40,283 nt of DNA from Myxococcales bacterium (GTDB taxonomy: Bacteria; Myxococcota_A; UBA9042): contig JAGSHB010000033.1 of NCBI GenBank assembly GCA_023954815.1, positions 1-40,283 on the forward strand, written 5' to 3'. How positions within the stretch are numbered: the stretch's first letter is position 1; the number at the start of each line of letters is the position of its first letter. A program made the position numbers and the translations under genes. Under the pieces are notes generated by a model that was not told the DNA's origin, did not search any database, and saw only the letters and a list, made by a program, of their open reading frames with translations. Of the stretch, positions 1 through 9,516 are shown piece by piece.

Positions 1-213
1 CAGCTCAGTCCCAAGCAGACGACAATCACGGTTCGCGGCAAGGCGCGCGCGGTGCTGAGTTTCATCGAGCGACCGCCGGATAATTTAGTGTATGCCGATG
101 TGGCCCCGGCAATCGCGCGCAAGCTCCGGCGAGTTCGGCTGAAGCTGCCGACGGTCAAAGGGCCTCTCGTTGAGCGTCCGACCTGCGGTTGCAAAGTTCA
201 AATTGCTGGGTGA
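1..213 (+). CDS. YbbR-domain-like protein, C-terminal fragment
   Basis: The first reading frame is open from the window edge to a TGA at 211-213, giving the last 70 residues of a protein whose start lies outside. The fragment has a short beta-rich repeat: an ITVRGKARAVLSFI segment, then VYADVAP, then RVRLKLP and a closing CKVQIAG. This spacing matches the end of a YbbR repeat (G followed by a hydrophobic helix, then a VDV strand, then a strand ending in LP). In many bacteria YbbR proteins sit in the cdaA-ybbR-glmM cluster and regulate the cyclic-di-AMP synthase, but those neighbours are not visible here. Aspartate kinase starts 60 bases downstream on the same strand. The family call is a pattern judgement on a short fragment; the reading frame itself is well supported. 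Confidence 0.5.
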   Translation, partial: QLSPKQTTITVRGKARAVLSFIERPPDNLVYADVAPAIARKLRRVRLKLPTVKGPLVERPTCGCKVQIAG

Positions 214-273
214 GATTCCCGCAGACTAGCAGTCGCTCTCGGGTCAACGCAGCCCTTCGAGCAAGGGGAGTCT

Positions 274-1509
<1,236 letters not shown>

Positions 1510-1804
1510 CCGAATCACACGCCGCGCGGTCGCGGGCCCGACCCCGGGTACACGCGCGAGTTCCTGCGCCGTCCGGCACGAACGACGCGAACAATGCCGC
1601 GCCAACTTTGTCGCGACACGCATCGACACGCCCGCCACCTGACGCCAGTCCCGGGCGTGAGCCGATCGCGGGCTTAGACAGCCATTTCTCAGGAGTTGTG
1701 CGCCCTTTTCGACGTTCCGCGGCACATCCGCAGGAGGCGGCGGTGACCAGCTCAATCGCAGGATCCACACCGCGCAAACCAGCAGCCAGCGGGTGGTGAC
1801 GGGG

Positions 1805-2533
1805 TCACGCATGACCCAGCGCCCCCTCGGCCCTCAGGCTGCGCCAGCCCTGCCTGGCGACGATGACGTGATCCACCAGCGCCACTCCGCATACCGCTGC
1901 GGCACGATGGACGAGTGAGGTAAATCTTAGATCCGCATCGCTGGGCTCTGGGTCACCAGACGGATGGTTGTGAATCAGCGCAATCCGTTCCGCGCCGAGC
2001 GCGAGAGCGGGCCGGAGCACATCAGCCGGGGTAGCGCGCACGCCAGAACGTGAACCACCCATCACATGTTCGCCGAGCTTTCGCAGGCCGCAATCCAGGG
2101 CGACGACCACCAGCACCTCAGTATCGCACAGCAGCCAGCGCTGGCCCAACGCCGCGAGCTGACTAGGACCGGCAAAGCGCGTCTGCGCGGGCGGAGTCGT
2201 CAGCCAATACCACCCAAGCGAAAGCCCCGCATGTAGGCGCACACGCTCGATCTCTGAAAGCCCAGGCGTCCTTCTTCCGACCTGACGCGACAGGCCGACC
2301 ACCCCACCGTGGTCAGCCAGCAGCTGACCAGCACGCGCATGTGCCCTCTCGCCATCCAACAATGCAGCAACGGCCTGGGCTGGCGCCGGCGCCGGAAGAT
2401 GCGGCGACTGAAACGCCCAACAGTGTGCTGTCTCCATGATACCTCTGTGCCAGTCGTCATATCTCGCTAGCGCCGGAGCCCTCTGCGGGGCAGCCCCGCA
2501 GTACAAAGCAAGAGTTGGGCCAACCAGACGCAC
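1805..2533 (-). CDS. radC: RadC family protein (JAB/MPN metalloprotease-like domain)
   Basis: The C-terminal half carries the RadC hallmark HNHPSGDPEPSDAD, which supplies the two His, the Ser and the Asp of a JAMM zinc site, followed by DHVIV. The N-terminal half has the usual HhH-like helical region (ARAGQLLADHGGVVGLSRQV). The length of 242 residues fits the family. The role of RadC remains unsettled: the early DNA-repair assignment was withdrawn, and the gene is competence-induced in some bacteria. The usual PRE triplet, whose Glu completes the JAMM site, reads PAD here, so the catalytic acid is Asp or absent. A GTG start at 2533 is chosen because AAGGAGGA lies just upstream; internal ATGs lack such a site. 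The stop overlaps the start of the HhH ORF by 8 bases. Confidence 0.85.
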   Translation of the reverse strand: MRLVGPTLALYCGAAPQRAPALARYDDWHRGIMETAHCWAFQSPHLPAPAPAQAVAALLDGERAHARAGQLLADHGGVVGLSRQVGRRTPGLSEIERVRLHAGLSLGWYWLTTPPAQTRFAGPSQLAALGQRWLLCDTEVLVVVALDCGLRKLGEHVMGGSRSGVRATPADVLRPALALGAERIALIHNHPSGDPEPSDADLRFTSLVHRAAAVCGVALVDHVIVARQGWRSLRAEGALGHA

Positions 2534-2856
2534 CGCTCCTCCTTGCCCACTAGGACGTTGGTATTAAACAGGTATGGGAAATGTCTGGTTGCGCTGACGA
2601 CCGCTTTCTACAAATTCGCAGTCCCATCTGAGACCCACCGCTAGGACCGGCGGGACTGGCTGGGACCGGTGAGCCCTGGGTCGCGTCGCCCCGCCCCATC
2701 ACGATGCCAGCAACCGAATCGCATGCCTTTCTACCTGTCGATTGCACCTGTGCAGTAGTGAATCGCCGGAATCTAGGCACGAAATCTGGCAACATGGGCG
2801 GACCGTAGGCTTGACCGCGCGCAATGCGGGCGCACAATGAGTCGCGGAGGATTTCT
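2534..2856. other. Divergent intergenic region between radC and the VCBS lipoprotein
   Basis: No convincing gene lies in this stretch; the small - strand frame across it has no ribosome binding site or recognisable motif. It should hold the promoters of both flanking divergent genes. I can see a 12-base dyad, TGCACCTGTGCA, at 2743-2754 and a direct repeat ACCTGT spaced by 7 bases (2735-2740 and 2748-2753 approximately). A GC-rich block near 2642-2667 repeats GGGAC and ACCGG. No promoter is assigned: the only TTGACC (2811) would place the transcription start on top of the ribosome binding site. Confidence 0.4.
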
Positions 2857-5800
2857 ATGCACCCAAAGATGCCCCCTCAAATTGTCCTGATACCGCTCGC
2901 CGTAGCGTTGTTGACCGCCTGCGGAAGCGGCGACGAGGGCAAAGTCGCCCCGCCGATTCCGTCGATTAAGGTGGCGGTCACTTCTCCCACGGACCTGGCC
3001 AATACGACGGGCAAGGTGCAGTTCAAGGGTACACTGACGCCTAGCGATGCGGCCGTCGCCGACCTCAAGGTCGAACTACGCGTCAAAGGCAAGATCGTCG
3101 GTACGGGCACTGGCGCCGCATTTAGCGTCGAAGTCGATACCACCCAGAAAGACGCCAAAGGCAAGCCCGTTTTCAAGGACGGGAAGGTCTGTGTGTCCTT
3201 CGCTGCGTCCGGCACGCTCGGCGCGACAGGCAGCGGCTCAAGCTGCGTCACTTCGGACAACAGCGACCCAGTCGTGACGGTGACCACGCCGGAATTGGAT
3301 TCCGTTCACATCGGATCGGTCAGTGTCACGGGTAGCATCGGAGAGAAGTATCTCGCGGACGCCAGCATCACCGTCGATGGCACCCAAGTGGTCGGGTTTT
3401 GCAACGAAAAACAGGTCGACTCGAAGGGAAAACCGGTCTGCAACTTCGCCGATTGCGTCAAGAAGTATGGCTCGTGCCTCAAAGGACAGGGGGGCTTTAA
3501 TCTGACGATCGACCGCTCCTCGGAGGCCACCAAGGACGTCAAGATTGTCGTGAAAGCGACCGACCTGACCAAGCACGAAACAGAATTGGAGGTGCCGGTA
3601 CGTGTCCTGCGGCCGCCGAGTTGGGACACCGCTCGTTCATTCAACGACAAGAAACTCGGTGTCATCTGGGACGTTGTTCTGTACGACTTCAACTCGGATG
3701 GCGTCTTGGACACGCTGCTAGCGACCGACAAGGGAATCTGGCTGCGGCCCGGTGTGAATATCGGCGATGGCGACAAGGGCAAAGGCAACGCGGCGCTCGG
3801 CCCGGCGGAGAAGATCGGTGACGCGCTGCTCAAGACGCTTGTGCTGACAGACATCGATGGCGACGGGCTCAAAGACGTGTTTGGCGCTGGGTTGGTGTCG
3901 ATCGGCGAGTACGATCCGGTGAGCGGCGTCGTGGCCATGCTGACCAAGGCGGGCGGTATTCGGGTGGTCGAGCAGCGAGAGCTGGACGGGTCGGCAACGG
4001 TCGCAGCCACGGGCGACATGGACCTCAATGGCGTCACGGATCTGGTGGTGGGCAGCAAGGAAGACGAGTTTGCGGTGCAAATCATTTCATCGCTGGCCCC
4101 CGATGATGTGGTCTGCCCAAGCGCGGACAAGCCGAAGCGCAAATGTTCGACCATCAAAGACGTCAAGGACCTCGGTACAGCCACAATCTTTGGCGAGGTC
4201 GCTGTTCACCCCGCAAAGGGTGACGTTACGTCATTGGTCATCGCGGATTTCCATGTCGGCGCGAAAGAGGTCTACCTAGATGTGGCCGTCGGTCGCGGAA
4301 CAAGCTCGAACTTGAGTATTTTTGAGAATAAGAGCGGGCAATTGTTGGCGCCAGTGGACGCGCCGAAGGCGGGATTTGTCGCCGATATGAACGATGTCGC
4401 GCTCATGGTGCCGACTGACTGGAACCAAGACGGCAAGATCGATCTCATCATCGCCTCGAAAGGCTCAGGCGTCGTCCGTTGGATAAGCGGGCTGGGCAAT
4501 GGCAAGTTTGGTTACAAGCCCAAGGTCAATCGGGAGATCTGGCTCAATGATGTTACCGCGATTGAGGTAGGGCCAGTGGGGCCTGCCGGCAAGGACTACG
4601 TCATGGTTTCCCACGGCGGCCGGACGTTGACCTTCGTCCCGCTGCTGCCCGGCGACAGGGCCCACATCGACAAGTGCTTTCGCTCTTGGGTGCTCGGCAC
4701 CTCCATCGCGAAAGTGCGCCACGGCGATATGGACAATGACGGGAACGTCGATCTGGTCGCTATCGACCGTGCGCCTCACGGCATCGTGATTACCCGCAGC
4801 ACGGGGGACGGTAACTACCACGCAGCGACTGCTCACCGCGTCTGCGGCCTGCAATCAGGCTCATTTTTCTTCTCTCACCTCAAAGTCGCGCACTTCAAGC
4901 TCGACGACGTCACAGCGGACGGCAAACCGGACCTTATGCTGATCTCGAACTCAGCGACGTCGCAAATCACGGCCAAAGCCAAGACCTGCATGACAAAGAC
5001 CAAGCCGCAAAAACCCATTCCACGGGCGACGCACTTCCTACACCTGTACATCAATGATGGCAGCACCCTTGAAGAGGGCGCGAGGGCCGGCGAATGGGGT
5101 CCGTACAACAGTGGCGGCACGCGGCAGGCGCACGGTATCAAGATCACGCCAGAGTCGACGTGCGGCACTGTCCTGCCAGATATCAACGCATTGGAATTTG
5201 GTGAGTTTAACGGCACGGGCGCGAAGGACATGGTCATCGCTCGCGACCAAAACTACACCGTGGGTCAGCCGCCAGACGGGGACACCAAGTGCGCGTTCAA
5301 AGAGCAAAACGAGGTCGCCAATCTCTACGGCGTGACCGAGGGCGGCACCGAGGAAAGTCCGGGGCCAGACTGCAAGAATTTCCGCGACAACGACGAAGAT
5401 CAGAAGACGCCACTGTTCTCAACTTCGGGCGGCGCGCCGCTGTTGCGTGCCTCGGTTGTCATGTTTCGGAACCCAGATCCATCCAAACCCTTTGGCATGG
5501 GCGCAGACAATCGCCCTGACAACCCGTCTCAAGTGAAGCCCATGTGGATGTTCTCGGGCGGTAAGCAGCCGATTTCGCTGGTCGTCGGCCAATTCGACAA
5601 CGACGCGATCGACGATGTCGCGACGGTCATGAACGCGGTCGGCGACAGATCAGCCCCAAACTATCTGGCGCCCCGTGTACGGGTGTTCAAGGGGCATCAG
5701 TCCGGCAAAATGTATCCGGTGCAGTACTTTACCCAAGGCACAAAGCAGGGCGACGAATACGCCAACGAAAACCCGGCGACAGAGAAGGTGCCGATCGGAG

Positions 5801-6438
5801 TGAAAGAGCAGGACACGTGGATGATGTTGTCCCCCCACACGGAAAATGAGGTGCCGGTACCGGTGAGCTACCTCGTGACAGAAAAGGAACCGAAGTTGAT
5901 GCGCGGCGGTCGATTCTGCAAGGACGGAGAGACCAGTCTCTACACGCTCAACGGCGGCGGCACATTTAGTGTCTTCCGTGCCCAGGGCAACCTCGTGATG
6001 GCTCAAGCAAAGCACCTGTCTGCCGGTACCGAGCTCCAGGGGTTTGGCGTCACGGATGCCGATGGCGACAAGTGCACTGATTTGCTCTACGCCAAGAAAG
6101 ATCAGCTCGGTATCGCGAAGGGCACATCGCAGGGGTTCCTCGCCAATGAGTACTTTCTACCGATCACGTTTGGTAACCTCACAGCGGTCGAGGTCTTTGA
6201 TGTCAACGATGATGGCGCGCTGGACATGGTGTTGGTCGATGGCGGCACCAGCTCAGTGTACTTCTATCTCAATGACGGCGACGGCTCATTCTTGGAGCAC
6301 AAAGAGGCCCTACCGATGCTGGCCGGCTCCACAGGTCTGCAGCGGGGCGATATCAACGGCGATGGTTGCAGTGATATTGCCGTACAGGGCACGTACGGCG
6401 TCGCAGTAGCGCTGAGTACTGCCTGCAAGAAGAAGTAG
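2857..6438 (+). CDS. FG-GAP/VCBS-repeat surface lipoprotein
   Basis: A very large secreted lipoprotein of 1193 residues. A signal peptide ends in the lipobox LLTAC with Cys22 as the lipidated residue. Two Ig-like beta domains follow (residues about 35-250). The rest is a series of calcium-binding propeller repeats of the form D-x-D-x-D-G-x-x-D followed by a hydrophobic strand. Examples are DFNSDGVLDTLLA, DIDGDGLKDVF, DMDLNGVTDLVVG, DWNQDGKIDLIIA, DMDNDGNVDLVAID, DVNDDGALDMVLVD and DINGDGCSDIAV, with about eleven recognisable copies. FG-GAP/VCBS propellers usually mediate adhesion or carbohydrate or protein binding at the cell surface. The start is ATG 2857, preceded by GGAGG at 2846-2850; an ATG 33 bases earlier has no ribosome binding site and would precede the signal peptide. 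It appears monocistronic and converges on the NFACT gene 37 bases away. The ligand is unknown. Confidence 0.88.
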   Translation: MHPKMPPQIVLIPLAVALLTACGSGDEGKVAPPIPSIKVAVTSPTDLANTTGKVQFKGTLTPSDAAVADLKVELRVKGKIVGTGTGAAFSVEVDTTQKDAKGKPVFKDGKVCVSFAASGTLGATGSGSSCVTSDNSDPVVTVTTPELDSVHIGSVSVTGSIGEKYLADASITVDGTQVVGFCNEKQVDSKGKPVCNFADCVKKYGSCLKGQGGFNLTIDRSSEATKDVKIVVKATDLTKHETELEVPVRVLRPPSWDTARSFNDKKLGVIWDVVLYDFNSDGVLDTLLATDKGIWLRPGVNIGDGDKGKGNAALGPAEKIGDALLKTLVLTDIDGDGLKDVFGAGLVSIGEYDPVSGVVAMLTKAGGIRVVEQRELDGSATVAATGDMDLNGVTDLVVGSKEDEFAVQIISSLAPDDVVCPSADKPKRKCSTIKDVKDLGTATIFGEVAVHPAKGDVTSLVIADFHVGAKEVYLDVAVGRGTSSNLSIFENKSGQLLAPVDAPKAGFVADMNDVALMVPTDWNQDGKIDLIIASKGSGVVRWISGLGNGKFGYKPKVNREIWLNDVTAIEVGPVGPAGKDYVMVSHGGRTLTFVPLLPGDRAHIDKCFRSWVLGTSIAKVRHGDMDNDGNVDLVAIDRAPHGIVITRSTGDGNYHAATAHRVCGLQSGSFFFSHLKVAHFKLDDVTADGKPDLMLISNSATSQITAKAKTCMTKTKPQKPIPRATHFLHLYINDGSTLEEGARAGEWGPYNSGGTRQAHGIKITPESTCGTVLPDINALEFGEFNGTGAKDMVIARDQNYTVGQPPDGDTKCAFKEQNEVANLYGVTEGGTEESPGPDCKNFRDNDEDQKTPLFSTSGGAPLLRASVVMFRNPDPSKPFGMGADNRPDNPSQVKPMWMFSGGKQPISLVVGQFDNDAIDDVATVMNAVGDRSAPNYLAPRVRVFKGHQSGKMYPVQYFTQGTKQGDEYANENPATEKVPIGVKEQDTWMMLSPHTENEVPVPVSYLVTEKEPKLMRGGRFCKDGETSLYTLNGGGTFSVFRAQGNLVMAQAKHLSAGTELQGFGVTDADGDKCTDLLYAKKDQLGIAKGTSQGFLANEYFLPITFGNLTAVEVFDVNDDGALDMVLVDGGTSSVYFYLNDGDGSFLEHKEALPMLAGSTGLQRGDINGDGCSDIAVQGTYGVAVALSTACKKK

Positions 6439-6475
6439 TCGGCCGTGGGTTTGCCATTGGGCTACCGCAGGCAGG

Positions 6476-7939
6476 TCATCTGCCGCGGGTCTGCCGAAAA
6501 TCTTCAATAACCGAGGGTTTGACCTCAACGTAGAGCGTATGTTCCTGGGCGACATAAACCAGCCCCGGCGCCGACCCTTTGGCCTTGCGCACGTGGCGGG
6601 CCTGGGTCCAAGTGACATCAGCACGATCTTCGCGCTTGATGCCGCTGCCCCACGCCACCAAGGCCGCGCACGCCAGGAGTTCCGCCATCGCCGGCGGCTC
6701 CTTGCGATTGTGACGCAGCAGCAAGTGCGCGCCCGGTCGGTCCCGCACATGCATCCAGATATCCTTTCCGCGAGCGAGCCGGGTGACCAGTTGGTCATTG
6801 GCCGCGGCACTTCGCCCGAGCAGCACTTCGGCACCAGCCGGAGACCGATAGCGCTGAACACCTGCGGGCAAGGTGGTAGATCGCTGAGACTGTCGCGCGG
6901 GTTGCCGCGGCTGTGCCGCCACCACGCCGAGCGTCACGGCGGCTTGCATCACATCCTCGCCGGCCTCGGTGGTACACTGCGGCAACAGGGCTGCGAGGAG
7001 CTCGAGCCGCTCTTGGGCCTGAAGCCAGCGCAGCTCGATCTCCTCGGTACGACGAGAAAAACCCCGTGCTCGGCGAAAGATCCTGGCGAGATTCGCAGCG
7101 GGCGACAATTGCCGTTTCAGCGCAATGGTGACCGTCTTTCCGGGCTCCCAGGGCACAGGCAGCGTGACGGAGTCGGCCCCAGACGGCACCTGAGCGAGCT
7201 GCGTCTTCAACACTTCGCCGTGCTCACGCAGCCGCTCTGCCTGCCTCGCTTGGTCGAGATCTTTGGCCAGCCGCCCCACCAACCGACGCTGTTTCTTCAC
7301 CGCCGCACTGACCTGTCGCCGCAGCTCTGAGCCCTGCCCTTGGGCTTGCTGCTGCTGGGCAACCCCAACCGCCCGCTTGCGGGCACGCGCCTCGATGTCA
7401 CGGGCAACGTCGGCCTCAGGTGCCTGACTATCAGACGCAGACAGCACCCGCTGGACCAGATCCGGATTGGACCGCCCCGGCCACGCAGGCCGACAGCGAC
7501 CCTGGATGTCGATATGCGCTAGCTGCCCGCCGCGATGGCCCCCCTTGGCAGGTTCACCCGAGGGAAGCGGCGGCGGTACACCCCGCCATGCAATGAGCCA
7601 CGTCTGCTCGGCGCCCGTCCGCTCCCAACCCAAGGCAATGCCGTCCGGCAGCGCCCGCACCCGCGCCAGCCGACGACCGGTGAGGTGCTTTCTCAGATAC
7701 ATGGTGAACCCGCTCTGCGGGTTGCGGTTGGGACGCCGCTCATCGGTCCGCCAAGCACCGACACGCCCGTTGCGAGCCCACACATCGAGCAAAATCCGCC
7801 GCTCGCCCTTGTCCGCCGTCGGCAAGTACAGGCCAAGCTGCACCACGCCGTCGAGCGCTGGACCACGGACCTGCTGCACGATTGCGCCCTGATGGGTCGC
7901 CAGCGCACCTGCCAAAGCGACCAGCGCGTCAGCGGACAT
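6476..7939 (-). CDS. NFACT family protein (RqcH/FbpA-like), altered DR motif
   Basis: NFACT proteins (bacterial RqcH, eukaryotic NEMF/Rqc2) bind stalled 50S subunits and tRNA-Ala and drive C-terminal alanine tailing in ribosome quality control. Domains in order are NFACT-N (residues 1 to about 170, with SGFTMYLRKHLTGRRL), a coiled-coil arm (about 190-380, Gln/Arg/Lys-rich) and NFACT-R at the C terminus (DIWMHVRDRPGAHLLLR, then HVRKAKGSAPGLVYV). The length of 487 residues is a little short for RqcH (about 570). The conserved Asp-Arg pair of RqcH NFACT-N (D97/R98 in Bacillus subtilis) appears here as Asp99-Gly100 in RALPDGIAL. ATG 7939 is used because GAGGGG lies upstream and the position is 35 bases after the moaC stop; the longer frame would start inside moaC. 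It is the last gene of the fbp-moaC run. Confidence 0.82.
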   Translation of the reverse strand: MSADALVALAGALATHQGAIVQQVRGPALDGVVQLGLYLPTADKGERRILLDVWARNGRVGAWRTDERRPNRNPQSGFTMYLRKHLTGRRLARVRALPDGIALGWERTGAEQTWLIAWRGVPPPLPSGEPAKGGHRGGQLAHIDIQGRCRPAWPGRSNPDLVQRVLSASDSQAPEADVARDIEARARKRAVGVAQQQQAQGQGSELRRQVSAAVKKQRRLVGRLAKDLDQARQAERLREHGEVLKTQLAQVPSGADSVTLPVPWEPGKTVTIALKRQLSPAANLARIFRRARGFSRRTEEIELRWLQAQERLELLAALLPQCTTEAGEDVMQAAVTLGVVAAQPRQPARQSQRSTTLPAGVQRYRSPAGAEVLLGRSAAANDQLVTRLARGKDIWMHVRDRPGAHLLLRHNRKEPPAMAELLACAALVAWGSGIKREDRADVTWTQARHVRKAKGSAPGLVYVAQEHTLYVEVKPSVIEDFRQTRGR

Positions 7940-7974
7940 CGGCGCCCCTCGTGCGTGCGTCCCCGAACACCGGT

Positions 7975-8451
7975 CTAGGCTCGGAAGTGACCGCTGCGGC
8001 CGCCCCATTTCTCCAGTACACGCAGCCCATCGATGACCGCAGCCCTGTCGACCGCCTTGATCATGTCCACGAGGGTCAACGCGGCGACGGAAGCCGAAGT
8101 CAGGGCCTCCATCTCAACGCCCGTCCGATCGACGGCCTCGACTCGTGCGACGAGGCGCACGCGACGGGTCTCTTCATCGGGCTCGGCCTGGAGTTCAACC
8201 TTCGAAATCCGCAGCGGATGGCACAGGGGAATCAAGTCGGATGTGCGCTTTGCGGCCGAGATTCCGGCGATTCTAGCGATTTGCAGCGCGTCGCCCTTCT
8301 TGCCGCCGCCCGTCATGACCAGCGCGAATGCCTTGTCTGACAGCTGCACCCAGGCCTCGGCGACCGCCCCGCGCGCCGTCTCCGGCTTGTCACCGACGCC
8401 GACCATGCGTGCGTGACCAGCGTCATCGAGATGTGTCAGGCGATCACCCAT
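7975..8451 (-). CDS. moaC: Cyclic pyranopterin monophosphate synthase (MoaC)
   Basis: Converts 3',8-cyclo-7,8-dihydro-GTP (the MoaA product) into cyclic pyranopterin monophosphate in molybdenum cofactor synthesis. The sequence shows the family blocks in order: LTHLDDAGHARMVGV at the N terminus, KKGDALQIARIAGISAAKRT, the LIPLCHPL motif, the TGVEMEALTSASVAALTLVDM block with active-site residues, and KWGGRSGHF at the end. The length of 158 residues is typical. The start overlaps the fbp stop by 8 bases (ATGGGTGA), indicating translational coupling. No other moa gene is in the window, and the link to a sugar phosphatase is not a functional one that I recognise. Confidence 0.95.
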   Translation of the reverse strand: MGDRLTHLDDAGHARMVGVGDKPETARGAVAEAWVQLSDKAFALVMTGGGKKGDALQIARIAGISAAKRTSDLIPLCHPLRISKVELQAEPDEETRRVRLVARVEAVDRTGVEMEALTSASVAALTLVDMIKAVDRAAVIDGLRVLEKWGGRSGHFRA

Positions 8452-9445
8452 GAGTCGCCACCATCTGCTCGTACAACGCCACGTCGGGGGTGTTGCCGAT
8501 AATCAGCGGTGCTCTGGCATGTAGCCCATCTGGGACGATGTCCAAGATGCGCTGCTGTCCGTCACTCGCTGCGCCGCCTGCCTGCTCGATGATCATGGCC
8601 AAAGGCTGCGCTTCGAAGAGCAATCGCAGCTTGCCGCCGGGCGTCTTGCTATCGGCCGGATAGAGAAACACGCCCCCATAGATCAGATTGCGATGAAAAT
8701 CCGCGACCAACGACCCAATGTAGCGACCCGTGGTTTTCGCATAACGCGGCTCATCACGCGCAATCACACGATCGACGTAGGCGGTCGTGCCAGGCATCCA
8801 GCGATGGCGATTGACGCTGTTGATGCTGAGACACGTGCAGGTATCCGGCAGCGTCATCTCTGGGTGACTCAGCACAAACTCGCCGACGCCCGGATCGAGC
8901 GTGAAGCCGTCGACCCCCTGTCCGGTGGTGTACACAAACATGGTCGACGAGCCATAGACCGCGTACCCGGCAGCGACCAGCTCACTACCAGGGCCAAGAA
9001 AATCAGCTTCGGTTGGGGTTTTACCGACCTCTGCACGCCGTCTAACGCTGAAGATCGTCCCAATTGACACGTTCGCTTCAATATTTGATGAGCCATCGAG
9101 CGGATCAAATGCGATGAGATAGCGACCACTTGTGGCGCCGGCGCTGGTCGGCACGAAGCTCTCGTCCTCTTCCGACGCCGTGGCGCTGACCATGGGCAGG
9201 TCGTCGAGCATGGCCTGCAACATCTCATTGGCGATGATGTCGAGCTTGGTGACCTGCTCGCCTTGGACGTTGGTGTCGCCCGTCTTTCCGAGCACGTTGA
9301 GCAAGCCCGCCTTGGCTACCATCCGCGAGACAACCTTCGTGGCTGTCGCGATGTGACTCATCAGCAGGTTGAAGTCACCCGTCGCCTCTTGGTGTTGGCG
9401 CGCGCGCTGCAAGATATGACGTGACAGGGTCAACATCTCAGCCAT
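8444..9445 (-). CDS. fbp: Fructose-1,6-bisphosphatase class I
   Basis: Hydrolyses fructose 1,6-bisphosphate to fructose 6-phosphate, the committed step of gluconeogenesis, in the cytoplasm. The metal-binding signature FDPLDGSSNIEANVSIGTIF is intact. The upstream acidic loop (ATASEEDESF), the GGVFLYP segment and LRLLFEAQPLAMIIEQAGG, with the family's late catalytic Glu, are also present. The length of 333 residues is standard for the class I enzyme. ATG 9445 is preceded by AGGAGG five bases upstream. It follows the YXWGXW-type lipoprotein gene by 71 bases and overlaps moaC, so the minus-strand run of four genes may be one transcript. Confidence 0.96.
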   Translation of the reverse strand: MAEMLTLSRHILQRARQHQEATGDFNLLMSHIATATKVVSRMVAKAGLLNVLGKTGDTNVQGEQVTKLDIIANEMLQAMLDDLPMVSATASEEDESFVPTSAGATSGRYLIAFDPLDGSSNIEANVSIGTIFSVRRRAEVGKTPTEADFLGPGSELVAAGYAVYGSSTMFVYTTGQGVDGFTLDPGVGEFVLSHPEMTLPDTCTCLSINSVNRHRWMPGTTAYVDRVIARDEPRYAKTTGRYIGSLVADFHRNLIYGGVFLYPADSKTPGGKLRLLFEAQPLAMIIEQAGGAASDGQQRILDIVPDGLHARAPLIIGNTPDVALYEQMVATHG

Positions 9446-9516
9446 GGAGTCCTCCTACGACAGCTACGAGAGGCAGGTTCGTAGCAGACGCGGAGGGGCT
9501 TTCCAAGCGCGGAGCG

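Noticed and set aside
214-273. Lysine riboswitch before aspartate kinase
   Set aside because: Only 60 bases separate the genes, far too few for the five-helix lysine aptamer, and no such helices are visible.
2811-2839. Sigma-70 promoter (TTGACC, CACAAT) before the VCBS lipoprotein
   Set aside because: The implied transcription start falls on the ribosome binding site, leaving no leader; the match of the -10 is also poor.
3306-4184. Long minus-strand ORF inside the VCBS lipoprotein gene
   Set aside because: It lies antisense to the lipoprotein gene; its Ser/Pro/Thr-rich translation has no domain and no ribosome binding site.
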